Below are positions 53,268-62,090 of a DNA stretch of 64,000 nucleotides, one piece after another. The stretch is from Sphingobium cupriresistens (GTDB lineage: Bacteria > Pseudomonadota > Alphaproteobacteria > Sphingomonadales > Sphingomonadaceae). How positions within the stretch are numbered: position 1 is the first letter of the stretch; each line of letters opens with the position of its first letter. The DNA is taken from contig NZ_SEOO01000019.1 of assembly GCF_004152865.1 (NCBI RefSeq), forward strand, positions 19,035 to 83,034, read 5' to 3'. The notes beneath the pieces were generated by a model. The model made no database searches and was not told the origin of the DNA. It saw only the letters and a list, made by a program, of their open reading frames with translations. A program made the position numbers and the translations under genes.

Positions 53268-54992
53268 TCACTGCATTTCCGTCAACGCGGTCACACCCAT
53301 GATGGCGAGGCCGTTGCGGATAATCTGCCCTATTCCTTGGCTCAGGAAAAGCCGCGTGGCGGTGAGCGCCGGATCGTCGGCCAGAATGACGCGCGCGCGC
53401 GGATCGTCATTGCCCATATTCCACCAGCCGTGGAAGGATGATGCCAAATCATTGAGATAGAAGGCAATCCTATGCGGTTCACGCGCCAAAGCAGACCCTT
53501 CCACCACCCGCGGGAACTGCGCTGCGAGCTTGACGATCGCCAATTCCGCCGTCCCAAGTAGGGACAGGTCGGGCGCGGGCAGCACAATCCCCGCCTCCTC
53601 CGCCCGCCGACCGAGCGAGGCGATCCGCGCATGGGCATATTGGACGTAGAAGACCGGATTGTCCTTCGACGCTTCCACCACCTTGGCAAAGTCGAAGTCC
53701 ATCTGGGCATCGGCCTTGCGCGTCAGCATGGTGAAGCGGACGACATCCTTGCCCACTTCGCCCACCACATCGGCCAGCGTCACGAAATTGCCCGCGCGCT
53801 TTGACATCTTCACCGGCTCGCCGTCGCGCAGCAGGCGGACCATCTGGATCAGCTTGACGTCGAACCGCGCCTTGCCCTCGGTCAGCGCGGCGACGGCGGC
53901 CTGGATGCGCTTCACGGTCCCAGCATGGTCCGCGCCCCAGATGTCGATCAACTGGTCGGCGGACTGCGCCTTCTGGTAATGATAGGCCATGTCGGCACCG
54001 AAATAGGTCCATGCGCCCGTAGACTTCTTGATAGGGCGATCCTGATCGTCGCCGAACTTTGTCGAGCGGAACAGCGGCAGCTCGACCGGCTCCCAATCGT
54101 CGGGCAATTCGCCCTTGGGCGCTTCCAGCACGCCGTCATAGACCAGGTCATGCGCGCGCAGCCAGGCTTCAGCCTCGTCCGGCTTGCCCGCCGCCTGCAA
54201 TTCCGCTTCCGACGAGAAAATGTCATGATGGATGCCCAGCAGCGCAAGGTCTGCACGGATCAGGTCCATCATCTGCGCCACGGCAAAACCGCGGAAAGTG
54301 AGCAGCCAGTCGGCTTCGGGCGCGCCCACGAACGCATCGCCATATTCGGCGGCCAGCGCCTGCCCCACCGGCGCCAGATAATCGCCGGGGTAGAGGCCGT
54401 CAGGAATGGTCACATCCTCGCCCAGCGCCTCGCGATAGCGGATATGGGCGGAGCGAGCGAGGACGTCCACCTGACCGCCTGCATCGTTGATATAATATTC
54501 GCGGATCACCTTATGCCCGGCATATTCCAGCAGCGTGGCGAGCGCGTCGCCCACCACCGCGCCACGGCAATGGCCCATGTGCATCGGCCCGGTCGGGTTG
54601 GCGGACACATATTCGACATTGACGGTGACGCCCTGCCCCAGGTCGGACCGGCCATAATCATCGGCGTCGGCATGAATCGCGGCCAGTTCCGCGCGCCAGG
54701 TCGGATCGGTCAGCGCCAGGTTGATGAAACCGGGACCGGCGATCGTCGCGCGCTCGACCTCGTCCAGCGCCTGCAGCTTGGTTATGATCGCATCGGCCAG
54801 CGCACGCGGATTGGTGCCTGCGGGCTTGGCCAGAACCATGGCGGCGTTGGTGGCGAGGTCGCCATGCGACGGGTCGCGCGGCGGCTCGACCGTCACCGGC
54901 TTTCGGTTGAGGCCGGCCGGCAGGACGCCATCGGCCTCCAGCGCATCGAGCACGGCGTCGAGATGGGCGGTGAAACGGGTGTAAAGGGACAT
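53268..54992 (-). CDS. argS: arginyl-tRNA synthetase
   Basis: Class I synthetase of 574 residues. NVEYVSANPTGPMHMGHCRG contains the HIGH-like HMGH, and VKMSKRAGN is the KMSKS counterpart. The C-terminal anticodon-binding domain ends with a LFLSQGIGQIIRNGLAIMGV pattern. The start is ATG 54992; the frame runs on to 55079 only by reading into a palindromic repeat. Confidence 0.96.
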   Translation of the reverse strand: MSLYTRFTAHLDAVLDALEADGVLPAGLNRKPVTVEPPRDPSHGDLATNAAMVLAKPAGTNPRALADAIITKLQALDEVERATIAGPGFINLALTDPTWRAELAAIHADADDYGRSDLGQGVTVNVEYVSANPTGPMHMGHCRGAVVGDALATLLEYAGHKVIREYYINDAGGQVDVLARSAHIRYREALGEDVTIPDGLYPGDYLAPVGQALAAEYGDAFVGAPEADWLLTFRGFAVAQMMDLIRADLALLGIHHDIFSSEAELQAAGKPDEAEAWLRAHDLVYDGVLEAPKGELPDDWEPVELPLFRSTKFGDDQDRPIKKSTGAWTYFGADMAYHYQKAQSADQLIDIWGADHAGTVKRIQAAVAALTEGKARFDVKLIQMVRLLRDGEPVKMSKRAGNFVTLADVVGEVGKDVVRFTMLTRKADAQMDFDFAKVVEASKDNPVFYVQYAHARIASLGRRAEEAGIVLPAPDLSLLGTAELAIVKLAAQFPRVVEGSALAREPHRIAFYLNDLASSFHGWWNMGNDDPRARVILADDPALTATRLFLSQGIGQIIRNGLAIMGVTALTEMQ

Positions 54993-55013
54993 TGAATATG
55001 GTCCTATCATCGC

Positions 55014-55128
55014 CCGTTCGTCCTGAGTAGCCATTGAGCGAAGTCGAAAGGGCGTATCGAAGGACTGCATTGCACCCATGCTTCGATACGGGGCTTCGAC
55101 AAGCTCAGCCCCTACTCAGCACGAACGG
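55014..55128. repeat. long palindromic dispersed repeat, family A copy 2
   Basis: Begins CCGTTCGTCCTGAGTAG and ends CTACTCAGCACGAACGG, the same ends as the copy at 5788-5905, with inner TGAGCGAAGTCGAA and TTCGACAAGCTCA arms. Located between argS and a lipoprotein gene. Confidence 0.92.
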
Positions 55129-55153
55129 CTAAATTTGTAGTTCAGACTGGCTC

Positions 55154-55792
55154 TTAACGGGTCGCGTTATATCGGAGCTGATCCTGGGTCAGGTTGAAAC
55201 CCACGAGCAACTCGAAGCTGGTTCGCTGCAACGCCGCCTTGACGTCGGGCTGGGCGAAGGGATCGATCGCGGCGTCGGCGTCGCCCGGCTTGCGCTTCTG
55301 CGTGATCTTGGCCTGGATCTCGGCGGGCAGCGTCGCGGCCGACTTGTTCACATAGGAACCGGCCTTGTTCTGCGCGCTGGCGCGATAATCGCCCGCCGCA
55401 AAGTTCAGCGTCACCTGGCCGACGCGCTTGGCGACGACGTTGGTGCCCGCCTGCACCACGGCGGAGAAATAGGGCAAGGTGACCTGCCGCGCGGCGCTGG
55501 CGTCGCTGCGGCGCGCGTTCACAGTGAAGGTCGCCTCGGTATAGAATTGATCGCCGTCCGCGCAGGTCGAGCGCAGGTTGGTGATGTTCGCCACCACGTC
55601 GATCGCCGCCGCGTCGGTGCGGCCGGGAGCGGAAAAGAGCGTGATGTCGCCGGTCTGCGCCGGGATCGCCGCTGTCGGGCAGGCCGAACGCACCGCGACG
55701 ATGCCGCCGGTGGCGTCGATCTCGCCCCGGCGCGAACAGCCCGCCAGAGCGAGGGCCAGCATGGCGGTCACGGCGATATGAGACACTTTCAC
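55154..55792 (-). CDS. hypothetical lipoprotein
   Basis: 212 residues starting at GTG 55792 (AAGGA ten bases upstream), with a signal peptide and lipobox LALAGC, so lipid-anchored. The body is beta-rich; a segment covers [25 protein letters not shown] in pieces and a Cys in [12 protein letters not shown] may pair with the earlier Cys in VRSACPT. Similar proteins occur widely in sphingomonads without function. The frame is open up to 55930, but that part is basic and not signal-like. Confidence 0.75.
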   Translation of the reverse strand: MKVSHIAVTAMLALALAGCSRRGEIDATGGIVAVRSACPTAAIPAQTGDITLFSAPGRTDAAAIDVVANITNLRSTCADGDQFYTEATFTVNARRSDASAARQVTLPYFSAVVQAGTNVVAKRVGQVTLNFAAGDYRASAQNKAGSYVNKSAATLPAEIQAKITQKRKPGDADAAIDPFAQPDVKAALQRTSFELLVGFNLTQDQLRYNATR

Positions 55793-55950
55793 AGGCAGAT
55801 ATTCCTTCACATGGCGCAACGGGCCAGAAGCTTTGCGCTTCCTTATCCATCCACCGCCCGCCACGCAACTGCAAGGACGCGGCTTTCGGGTGCGCGTCTT
55901 CGTCCGGTTCGCTCTTTCTTCCGGCCGCACATTCGCCTAAGCGGCAGGGC

Positions 55951-56910
55951 ATGACGCACGCGCCCTTCGCCCGCCCGCCGATGAAGCTCCTGATCGCCGC
56001 GCCGCGCGGCTTTTGCGCCGGGGTCGACCGCGCGATCATCATCGTCGAAAAGGCGATCGAGGCCTATGGCGCGCCGGTCTATGTCCGCCACGAAATCGTC
56101 CACAACAAATATGTCGTCGACGGACTGAAGGCCAAGGGCGCGATCTTCGTCGAAAGCCTGGACCAGGTGCCCGATGGCGTGCCGGTCGTCTTTTCCGCCC
56201 ATGGCGTGCCCAAGGCGGTGCCGGCCAAGGCGGAGCAGCGCGGCCTGGACTATCTCGACGCTACCTGCCCACTGGTCAGCAAGGTCCATCGCCAGGCGGA
56301 GCGGCAGGTGGAGGCCGGACGCCACATCCTGTTCATCGGGCATAAGGGCCATCCCGAAGTGATCGGCACCTTCGGCCAAGTGCCCGACGGCGCGATGACC
56401 CTGGTCGAGACGGTCGAAGATGCGGAGGCTTTCGCCGCCGCCGACCCCGACAATCTGGCTTTCCTGACCCAGACGACGCTGTCGGTGGACGATACCGCCG
56501 CGATCGTCGCCACGCTGGAACGCCGCTTCCCCACCATCGCCGCACCCAAGGGCGAGGATATCTGCTATGCCACGTCCAATCGCCAGACCGCGGTAAAGGC
56601 GATCGCCGCCCGCTGCCAGGCGCTTTACGTCATCGGCGCGCCCAACAGCTCCAATTCGCTGCGGCTGGTGGAAGTGGCGGAGCGCGAAGGCACCCCCGCC
56701 CGCCTGATCCAGCGCGCCAGCGAGATCGACTTCGCCTGGCTGGACGGCGTGACCACGCTGGGCCTGACCGCGGGCGCCTCCGCGCCGGAGATATTGGTGC
56801 GCGAAGTGGTCGACCGGCTGGCGGAACGCTTCACCGTCGAGGAAGAGCAGGTGGAAACCGCGCGCGAGACGATCGCCTTCAAGCTGCCCCGCGGACTGGA
56901 GGCCGCCTGA
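55951..56910 (+). CDS. ispH: 4-hydroxy-3-methylbut-2-enyl diphosphate reductase
   Basis: [4Fe-4S] enzyme of the last MEP-pathway step, forming IPP and DMAPP. 319 residues; the three cluster ligands are C22 (PRGFCAGV), C106 (LDATCPLV) and C205 ([11 protein letters not shown]). [10 protein letters not shown] and the [11 protein letters not shown] substrate loop are also present. It may start at 55951 or at ATG 55981 ([10 protein letters not shown]); neither has a good ribosome-binding site. It feeds precursors to polyprenyl synthase, encoded at 4709. Confidence 0.96.
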   Translation: MTHAPFARPPMKLLIAAPRGFCAGVDRAIIIVEKAIEAYGAPVYVRHEIVHNKYVVDGLKAKGAIFVESLDQVPDGVPVVFSAHGVPKAVPAKAEQRGLDYLDATCPLVSKVHRQAERQVEAGRHILFIGHKGHPEVIGTFGQVPDGAMTLVETVEDAEAFAAADPDNLAFLTQTTLSVDDTAAIVATLERRFPTIAAPKGEDICYATSNRQTAVKAIAARCQALYVIGAPNSSNSLRLVEVAEREGTPARLIQRASEIDFAWLDGVTTLGLTAGASAPEILVREVVDRLAERFTVEEEQVETARETIAFKLPRGLEAA

Positions 56911-56913
56911 ACC

Positions 56914-57891
56914 ATGGCCGTCTATACCCATGTGCCCGCCGAAGAAATCGCCGCCTTCCTCACCCGCTATGACGCCGGCCGGTTGGTATCGGCGAAGGGC
57001 ATCGCCGAAGGGGTGGAGAACAGCAATTACCTGCTGGAAACCACCGGGGTGGACGGAAGCGGCCATCGCTATATCCTGACCCTCTACGAAAAGCGCGTGG
57101 ATGAGGCCGACCTGCCCTTCTTCATGGACCTGCTCGATCATCTGGGCGCGCGCGGCTGCCTGGTGCCGCGCTTCATCGCCGATCGCGAAGGCCGCCGACT
57201 CCAGCAGCTTTCCGGCCGCCCCGCCTGCCTGATCGAATTTCTGACCGGCATTTCCGTTACCGAGCCGACCCCCGGACAGGCGCGCGCCGCCGGCGTGGCG
57301 CTGGGCGAATTGCACAAGGCGGCGCAGGGCTTTGCGGGCGAACGGCGCAATGCGCTCGACATCGCCGGCTGGCACGACCTGGCGGCGAAATGCGGCGACG
57401 ATTTCGACCAGATCCAGCCCGGCCTGGCCGCGCGTGTGGCAGCGGAACTGGCTTTCCTCGACGCCCATTGGCCCGCCGACCTGCCCCGGTCGGTCATCCA
57501 TGCGGACCTGTTTCCCGACAATGTGCTGATGCTGGGCGAAGAGGTGACCGGCCTCATCGACTTTTATTTCAGTTGCACCGATATCCGCGCCTACGACCTG
57601 GCCGTCACCCACAGCGCCTGGTGCTTCAGCAATGACGGCGCGACCTGGTATGGCGCGCGCGGCGCGGCGATCGGTGCGGGTTATATGGAGGCCCATGGGC
57701 TGAGCGAGGCAGAACACGCCGCCTTCCCGATCCTCTGCCGCGGCGCGGCTTTGCGCTTCCTGCTGACCCGCGCCTATGACTGGATCAACACCCCGGCCGA
57801 CGCGCTGGTAACGCGCAAAGACCCGCTCGCCTATCTGCGCCGGCTGGATTTTTACGCGAAGGCCGACCCGGCGGCGTTGCTGGGACAATAA
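56914..57891 (+). CDS. thrB: homoserine kinase (APH-fold, type II)
   Basis: Phosphorylates homoserine on the threonine pathway. 325 residues with the aminoglycoside-kinase fold: MAVYTHVPAEEIAAFL at the start, EGVENSNYLLET, and the catalytic loop VIHADLFPDNVL followed by GLIDFYFSC (Mg-binding Asp). This ThrB is unrelated to the GHMP-type enzyme of E. coli and is usual in alphaproteobacteria. Three bases separate it from ispH. Confidence 0.94.
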   Translation: MAVYTHVPAEEIAAFLTRYDAGRLVSAKGIAEGVENSNYLLETTGVDGSGHRYILTLYEKRVDEADLPFFMDLLDHLGARGCLVPRFIADREGRRLQQLSGRPACLIEFLTGISVTEPTPGQARAAGVALGELHKAAQGFAGERRNALDIAGWHDLAAKCGDDFDQIQPGLAARVAAELAFLDAHWPADLPRSVIHADLFPDNVLMLGEEVTGLIDFYFSCTDIRAYDLAVTHSAWCFSNDGATWYGARGAAIGAGYMEAHGLSEAEHAAFPILCRGAALRFLLTRAYDWINTPADALVTRKDPLAYLRRLDFYAKADPAALLGQ

Positions 57892-57898
57892 GCACAAG

Positions 57899-57975
57899 CC
57901 GTTCGGGCTGAGCCTGTCGAAGCCTTTTCTTCCCTTGAAGAAAGGAAAGCCCTTCGACAGGCTCAGGGCGAACGG
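57899..57975. repeat. short palindromic repeat, family B copy 5
   Basis: CCGTTCGGGCTGAGCCTGTC and GCCCTTCGACAGGCTCAGGG plus CGAACGG as inverted arms. Sits between thrB and rnhA, in line with the copies at 16026 and 32210. Confidence 0.93.
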
Positions 57976-57996
57976 GATTATAGGTTTTCCGATTAA

Positions 57997-58443
57997 ATGA
58001 CCGACCTCCCCACCGTAGACATTTTCACCGACGGCGCTTGCAAGGGCAATCCCGGCCCCGGCGGCTGGGGCGCGGTGCTGCGCTTTGGCGATACGGAAAA
58101 GGAAATTTCCGGCGGCGAGGCGCAGACGACCAACAACCGCATGGAGATGATGGCGGCGGTAGAGGCGCTCAACATGCTGAAAAAGCCGTGCAAGGTGACC
58201 ATCTATACCGACAGCAAATATGTGCTGGACGGCATCACCAAATGGATTTTCGGCTGGCAGAAAAAGGGCTGGCGCACCGCCGACAACAAGCCGGTCAAGA
58301 ATGTCGAGATCTGGCAATTGCTGGTCAAGGCGATCGCGCCCCATCAGGTGACCTGGCAATGGGTAAAGGGCCATGCCGGCCACCCGGAAAATGAGCGCGC
58401 CGATGCGCTGGCCTGCGCCGCGGCGGAGCGTTTTCGGCGGTAG
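57997..58443 (+). CDS. rnhA: ribonuclease HI
   Basis: Cleaves the RNA strand of RNA-DNA hybrids. 148 residues with the acidic active site: D12 in [16 protein letters not shown], Glu in NNRMEMMAA, Asp in [12 protein letters not shown] and Asp in [18 protein letters not shown] carries the flexible-loop His. Last gene of the ispH-thrB-rnhA block. Confidence 0.97.
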   Translation: MTDLPTVDIFTDGACKGNPGPGGWGAVLRFGDTEKEISGGEAQTTNNRMEMMAAVEALNMLKKPCKVTIYTDSKYVLDGITKWIFGWQKKGWRTADNKPVKNVEIWQLLVKAIAPHQVTWQWVKGHAGHPENERADALACAAAERFRR

Positions 58444-58458
58444 GCCCGCAAGCACGCC

Positions 58459-58524
58459 GTGTTCCCGCGCAGGCGGGAACCCAGTTCTGCCGCCCGGACT
58501 GGGTTCCCGCCTGCGCGGGAACAC
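58459..58524. repeat. perfect 27-base-arm palindrome, family C (also likely rnhA terminator)
   Basis: The left arm GTGTTCCCGCGCAGGCGGGA plus ACCCAGT is exactly the reverse complement of the right arm, with a 12-base loop. A T6 tract at 58530-58535 follows, so the RNA of rnhA would end here. It separates rnhA from the convergent gene at 58538. Confidence 0.92.
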
Positions 58525-58537
58525 CTAGCTTTTTTAC

Positions 58538-59320
58538 TTATCGTCGCTTCAGTATCGCCTCGATCAGCGTCACGTCCGTCGGCTTGTCCGCGTCGATGCA
58601 CGCTTCCGGGCTGTCCATCGCCACCAGCCGCGCAGTCAGGCCGAATTTCCGCCCGATCCGCCCCATGCCGCCGCGCAGCGTCATCACCCGCAACAGAGCG
58701 CCCAGCAGGGCGAAAGGCCCGAAGGCGGCCAATATCTTCCACCCCTTTTTGCGGTCCTGCTCCACCTCCTGCCACAGCGCGATCACCGGACGCGCCTTGT
58801 TGCTGCCGAACCAGAAAATGTTCGCGCCCGACCACCAGCCATCGCGGAATTTGAGCCAGGTCCGCCGCGAATCGGGATAGCGCGCCAGCAATGTCGCCCG
58901 TTCCACCATGGCGACGGCGATGTCCGCGCCGCTCGCTTCCGCCACGAACTGGTCGAGCATCGTCCGGTCGAGCAGCACATGGTCCGCCGTGGTCAGCAGG
59001 ATCGGAAAAGGCAGGTCGCCCCGCTCCAGCAACGCCAGCAGCGACGAGGCGATCCCCTGCCCGCCCGTCTCGAACCGGACGTGCGGATGGTCGGCCAGCC
59101 AGGCGGTAGCCGGATCGGCGGCGAAGACGTCGGGCCGCTGCGTCAGCACGATCACCTGCCCGATCGCGGGATGGTCGAGCAGCGCGCGGGCGGGGCGGTT
59201 GATCATCGGTTCGCCCCCGACCGGAACCAGCGGCTTGACCGGCACCCCGGCGGCGGTGGCCAGCGGATCGGCGATGGGGCGTGCGCCCGCGAGCAGGATG
59301 GCGGTGATGGAACCAGTCAT
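58538..59320 (-). CDS. MobA-like NTP transferase
   Basis: 260 residues of the NTP_transf_3 (MobA-like) fold: ITAILLAGARPIADPLA is a variant of the LAGGxSxRxG nucleotide loop, then KPLVPVGGEPMINRPARAL, a TTADHVLLD metal-binding Asp motif and DADKPTD near the C-terminus. Relatives transfer GMP or CMP, but the canonical GGxS/R residues are altered, so the substrate is open. A hydrophobic stretch (LAAFGPFALLGALLRV) hints at membrane contact. Confidence 0.78.
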   Translation of the reverse strand: MTGSITAILLAGARPIADPLATAAGVPVKPLVPVGGEPMINRPARALLDHPAIGQVIVLTQRPDVFAADPATAWLADHPHVRFETGGQGIASSLLALLERGDLPFPILLTTADHVLLDRTMLDQFVAEASGADIAVAMVERATLLARYPDSRRTWLKFRDGWWSGANIFWFGSNKARPVIALWQEVEQDRKKGWKILAAFGPFALLGALLRVMTLRGGMGRIGRKFGLTARLVAMDSPEACIDADKPTDVTLIEAILKRR

Positions 59321-59420
59321 CGCCGCGCCCTAGAACATTCTGAAGTCGGCTGGAACAGACGACGACTCGCAGAATGCGGAAAAACAGGAAAAGCGGAGCG
59401 GGCGGCGTGCGAAAAGCCGC

Positions 59421-60905
59421 TTATTTGCCCGCCGCCGCCGGAGCCGCCGCGGCCTTTTGCGCGAACGCCTCGTGGATTCCCACGCGCAGCCCCTGATATT
59501 GCGCCAGCCGCGCCCGAAACGCCGCCAGTTCCGCCCCCGCCAGTTGCGCAGTGGTGGTGAATTTCACCGACAGCGGATTGACCGTCGCGCCGTTGCGATA
59601 CAGTTCATAATGGAGATGCGGCCCGGTCGACAGGCCAGTCGATCCGACATAGCCGATCACCTGGCCGCGTCGCACCCGCTGGCCCGGCGCCGCCGCTATG
59701 CGACTCATATGCGCATAGCCGGTAGCCAGCCCGCCGCCATGCTGGATGCGGACATAATTGCCATGGCCGCCATGCCGCCCGGCAAAGGCGACCACGCCGT
59801 CGGTGACGGCATAGATGGGGGAGCCGTAGCGGGCCGCGAAGTCGATGCCCGCGTGCATCCGCGTATAGCCCAGGATCGGATGGCGGCGCTGGCCATAGCC
59901 CGACGACATGCGCCCGGCGACCGGGGCGGACAGCACGCCGCGCCGTTCGCCGACGCCCGACGCCTCGAACCATTCGGTCCGCCCGTCCCTGGTCCATTTG
60001 AGCATGTCGACTGACTTGCCGCGCGCACGCTTCAGCCCGGCATAGAGCAGGTCGCCTACCTCCACGTCGCCCGTCTCCGCGCGGCGATATTCCGTGACGA
60101 TGTCGTAACGGTCGCCCGCGCCGATGCCGCCCAGATCGACCTGCCCCGCGATCACGCGCAGGAAGGCCTGCACCGCCTTGGGCGGCGCGCCGGACGCGCG
60201 GGCGGAGCGATAAATGCTGTCGCCGACCACGCCCTGGATGCGCAGCGGCGTATTATCGACGCGGATAGGCACGCGCTTGACCGACAGCACGCCGCCCGCC
60301 CGCGTCAGTTCCAGCGCCAGGTCGAGCCGTGCGCGAAACGCCAGCTTGTCGAGCGGCCGGGGCCGGTCGCGGCTGGCGCGGCGGCCCAGGATGATGTCGA
60401 GCCGGGTGCCAGGCTTCAACCCGCCACTCATATCGCCGCCGACCATGGACATGATCGTCGCGACGTCGCCGCTGCTGACCCCGGCGCGCGACAGCGCGCG
60501 GGGCAGCGTGTCGCTACTGCCGATCTGCGCGCTCAGTTCGATCTGCGGGCGTTCGGGGGTTTCGCGCAGCGGCTGCACCGCATCGGTCGCGCCCATATGC
60601 CGGCCGCTGTCCGCGCCCAGTGCGAGCGGCGTCATCATCTGGCTGCGCACTTCGTCATAATGCGCGTCGCTCAGAGGCGCGCCGGACAGGCCGGGAATCG
60701 GCTGGAAACTGGGCGAAAGATAAAGGGCGGTGGCGCACAGGCCGAAACAGGTAAAAAGACCGCGGAACCAAGTGCGGCTGCCAACCCGCTCGGCGAGGTC
60801 CGGGACCAGTTCGACTTCATCGGCCCATTCGCGCAGGCGTGCCCGCCAATCCTTGGGCGCCGCTATGGGCGCGCGCCCAAGCGCATCGGCCATCCATAGC
60901 GACAT
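59421..60905 (-). CDS. M23-family metallopeptidase (murein endopeptidase-like)
   Basis: 494 residues. One membrane helix near the N-terminus (LFTCFGLCATALYLSP) puts the rest in the periplasm; a LysM/OapA-like middle region (LPRALSRAGVSSGDVATIM) follows, and the C-terminal M23 domain has zinc ligands in MHAGIDFAARYGSPIYAV and GPHLHYEL. Such enzymes cut peptide cross-links or activate amidases. The start is uncertain: ATG 60905 with AGGGCGG seven bases upstream is used; a TTG at 60950 (LFQESQFGS) matches the N-terminus of some homologues. Confidence 0.87.
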   Translation of the reverse strand: MSLWMADALGRAPIAAPKDWRARLREWADEVELVPDLAERVGSRTWFRGLFTCFGLCATALYLSPSFQPIPGLSGAPLSDAHYDEVRSQMMTPLALGADSGRHMGATDAVQPLRETPERPQIELSAQIGSSDTLPRALSRAGVSSGDVATIMSMVGGDMSGGLKPGTRLDIILGRRASRDRPRPLDKLAFRARLDLALELTRAGGVLSVKRVPIRVDNTPLRIQGVVGDSIYRSARASGAPPKAVQAFLRVIAGQVDLGGIGAGDRYDIVTEYRRAETGDVEVGDLLYAGLKRARGKSVDMLKWTRDGRTEWFEASGVGERRGVLSAPVAGRMSSGYGQRRHPILGYTRMHAGIDFAARYGSPIYAVTDGVVAFAGRHGGHGNYVRIQHGGGLATGYAHMSRIAAAPGQRVRRGQVIGYVGSTGLSTGPHLHYELYRNGATVNPLSVKFTTTAQLAGAELAAFRARLAQYQGLRVGIHEAFAQKAAAAPAAAGK

Positions 60906-61182
60906 GGATGCGCCGCCCTGCTGCGACCCGAACTGGCTTTCCTGAAACAAACCCGCGACCCCAAAGGCATCTTTATCATTGCTGCGCCGGCAACGTCCCC
61001 CGCGCCATGCGTGAGCGGGACTGTTGTGAACGCACAGGGTTAAAGTCAATTTAATGGCCACATACGCTGCCCAACACGGCGACGGAGCGTGCGCAGATCA
61101 CGCTTATCCGCTTTCGTTTTGACGACTACTGGAAATTACAGCGGTGTTGCGCGGAAAATGGGGGAGCTTATAGATTGGCGTT

Positions 61183-62088
61183 ATGGATATTATCGAATCA
61201 GACGGAACAGACAGCATTTTCATGACTCGGCCAAAGCCGGCACGGGCAGGATTGAATAATCAGAAAATGTGTTTGTTTGGCTTACTCTCCTTTGCGAAGC
61301 AAAAGGGAGGCGGCGCGATCCTTCCGTCAAAAATTATTGATTTCAGCGCCAAGAAATCTGAATTGGTTGAACATTCCTGGGTAGACATTGCCGAAGTATT
61401 TGACATTGGCAAAGTTAAATCTTGGATGCAGAGTGAAAATCTTTCTCGGCCAAGTTCTCCCGGTCGCATCATGGTACCGTGGAAACAATGTTTTGATTAT
61501 GGCTGTGAAGCTATAGCCGATCCAGATAATGTAGAGTTTTTCGGGCGTTTTCTAGGCGCTTTACGCGCTTCACCGCCGCTCCGCGACCTAGCGTCGAATA
61601 TATCAAAATATCTTGGAAATAACACCGCCGCAGTACAACTTAGAGTAGAAGAAGATTGGCAACATCATGCGCGCAAATTGTTGGAAAAGAAACCAGGTGG
61701 AACATTTTTGCTTACACCATATGATATTTTGATTAAGGTAGCGAACACTCCTGAATTAAAGGGATACAAGCGTTGGCTCGTTTTTTGTGACCAGAAAGCC
61801 ATGCCTTGGACCACTGAAGAAATAAAAGATGAAGCGCGTGACAGATTGGGAATCGACTTGATATTTAAGTCCGACCTTATGGATAAGTTTCGATTCCCTG
61901 AAAGCAGTATTAAAAATGCCAATCTCGACTTTGAAATTGGATTATTAACTCCAGCTTATGTTGGGCTGCATCAGTCCAGCTTTAGCAATATGCTATACAG
62001 GACAGCAAAATTATTATTGGAATCAGAGCCGGCGCATTATTTGTATAGCGTTCCTGGCCCATTTGCTAAAAAGCGAGTCGCTATGTAA
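61183..62088 (+). CDS. O-fucosyltransferase-like (PF10250-type) glycosyltransferase
   Basis: 301 residues. Three blocks fit the GDP-fucose O-fucosyltransferase family: a GLNNQKMCLFGLLSFAKQ N-terminal nucleotide-binding start (23-40) followed by AILPSKIIDF and DIAEVFDI; VQLRVEEDW (151-159), the counterpart of the family HLRxExD; and LDFEIGLLTPAYVGLHQSSF plus SNML (247-270), the counterpart of the C-terminal D-x2-x3-S-x-F-x3-xxNM block. In the family H/R pairing the first residue is Gln here, not His. The gene is AT-rich with A/T-ending codons, unlike neighbours, so it is probably acquired. Start at 61183 lacks a clear ribosome-binding site. Confidence 0.6.
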   Translation: MDIIESDGTDSIFMTRPKPARAGLNNQKMCLFGLLSFAKQKGGGAILPSKIIDFSAKKSELVEHSWVDIAEVFDIGKVKSWMQSENLSRPSSPGRIMVPWKQCFDYGCEAIADPDNVEFFGRFLGALRASPPLRDLASNISKYLGNNTAAVQLRVEEDWQHHARKLLEKKPGGTFLLTPYDILIKVANTPELKGYKRWLVFCDQKAMPWTTEEIKDEARDRLGIDLIFKSDLMDKFRFPESSIKNANLDFEIGLLTPAYVGLHQSSFSNMLYRTAKLLLESEPAHYLYSVPGPFAKKRVAM

Positions 62089-62090
62089 AA

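Noticed and set aside
55843..58524. 893-codon open frame on the minus strand over ispH, thrB and rnhA
   Set aside because: It is the antisense shadow of three well-recognised genes in GC-rich DNA, and it reads through a palindromic repeat.
19709..58524. Possible CRISPR array from recurring palindromic sequence
   Set aside because: The copies are isolated, kilobases apart, without regular spacers or cas genes.
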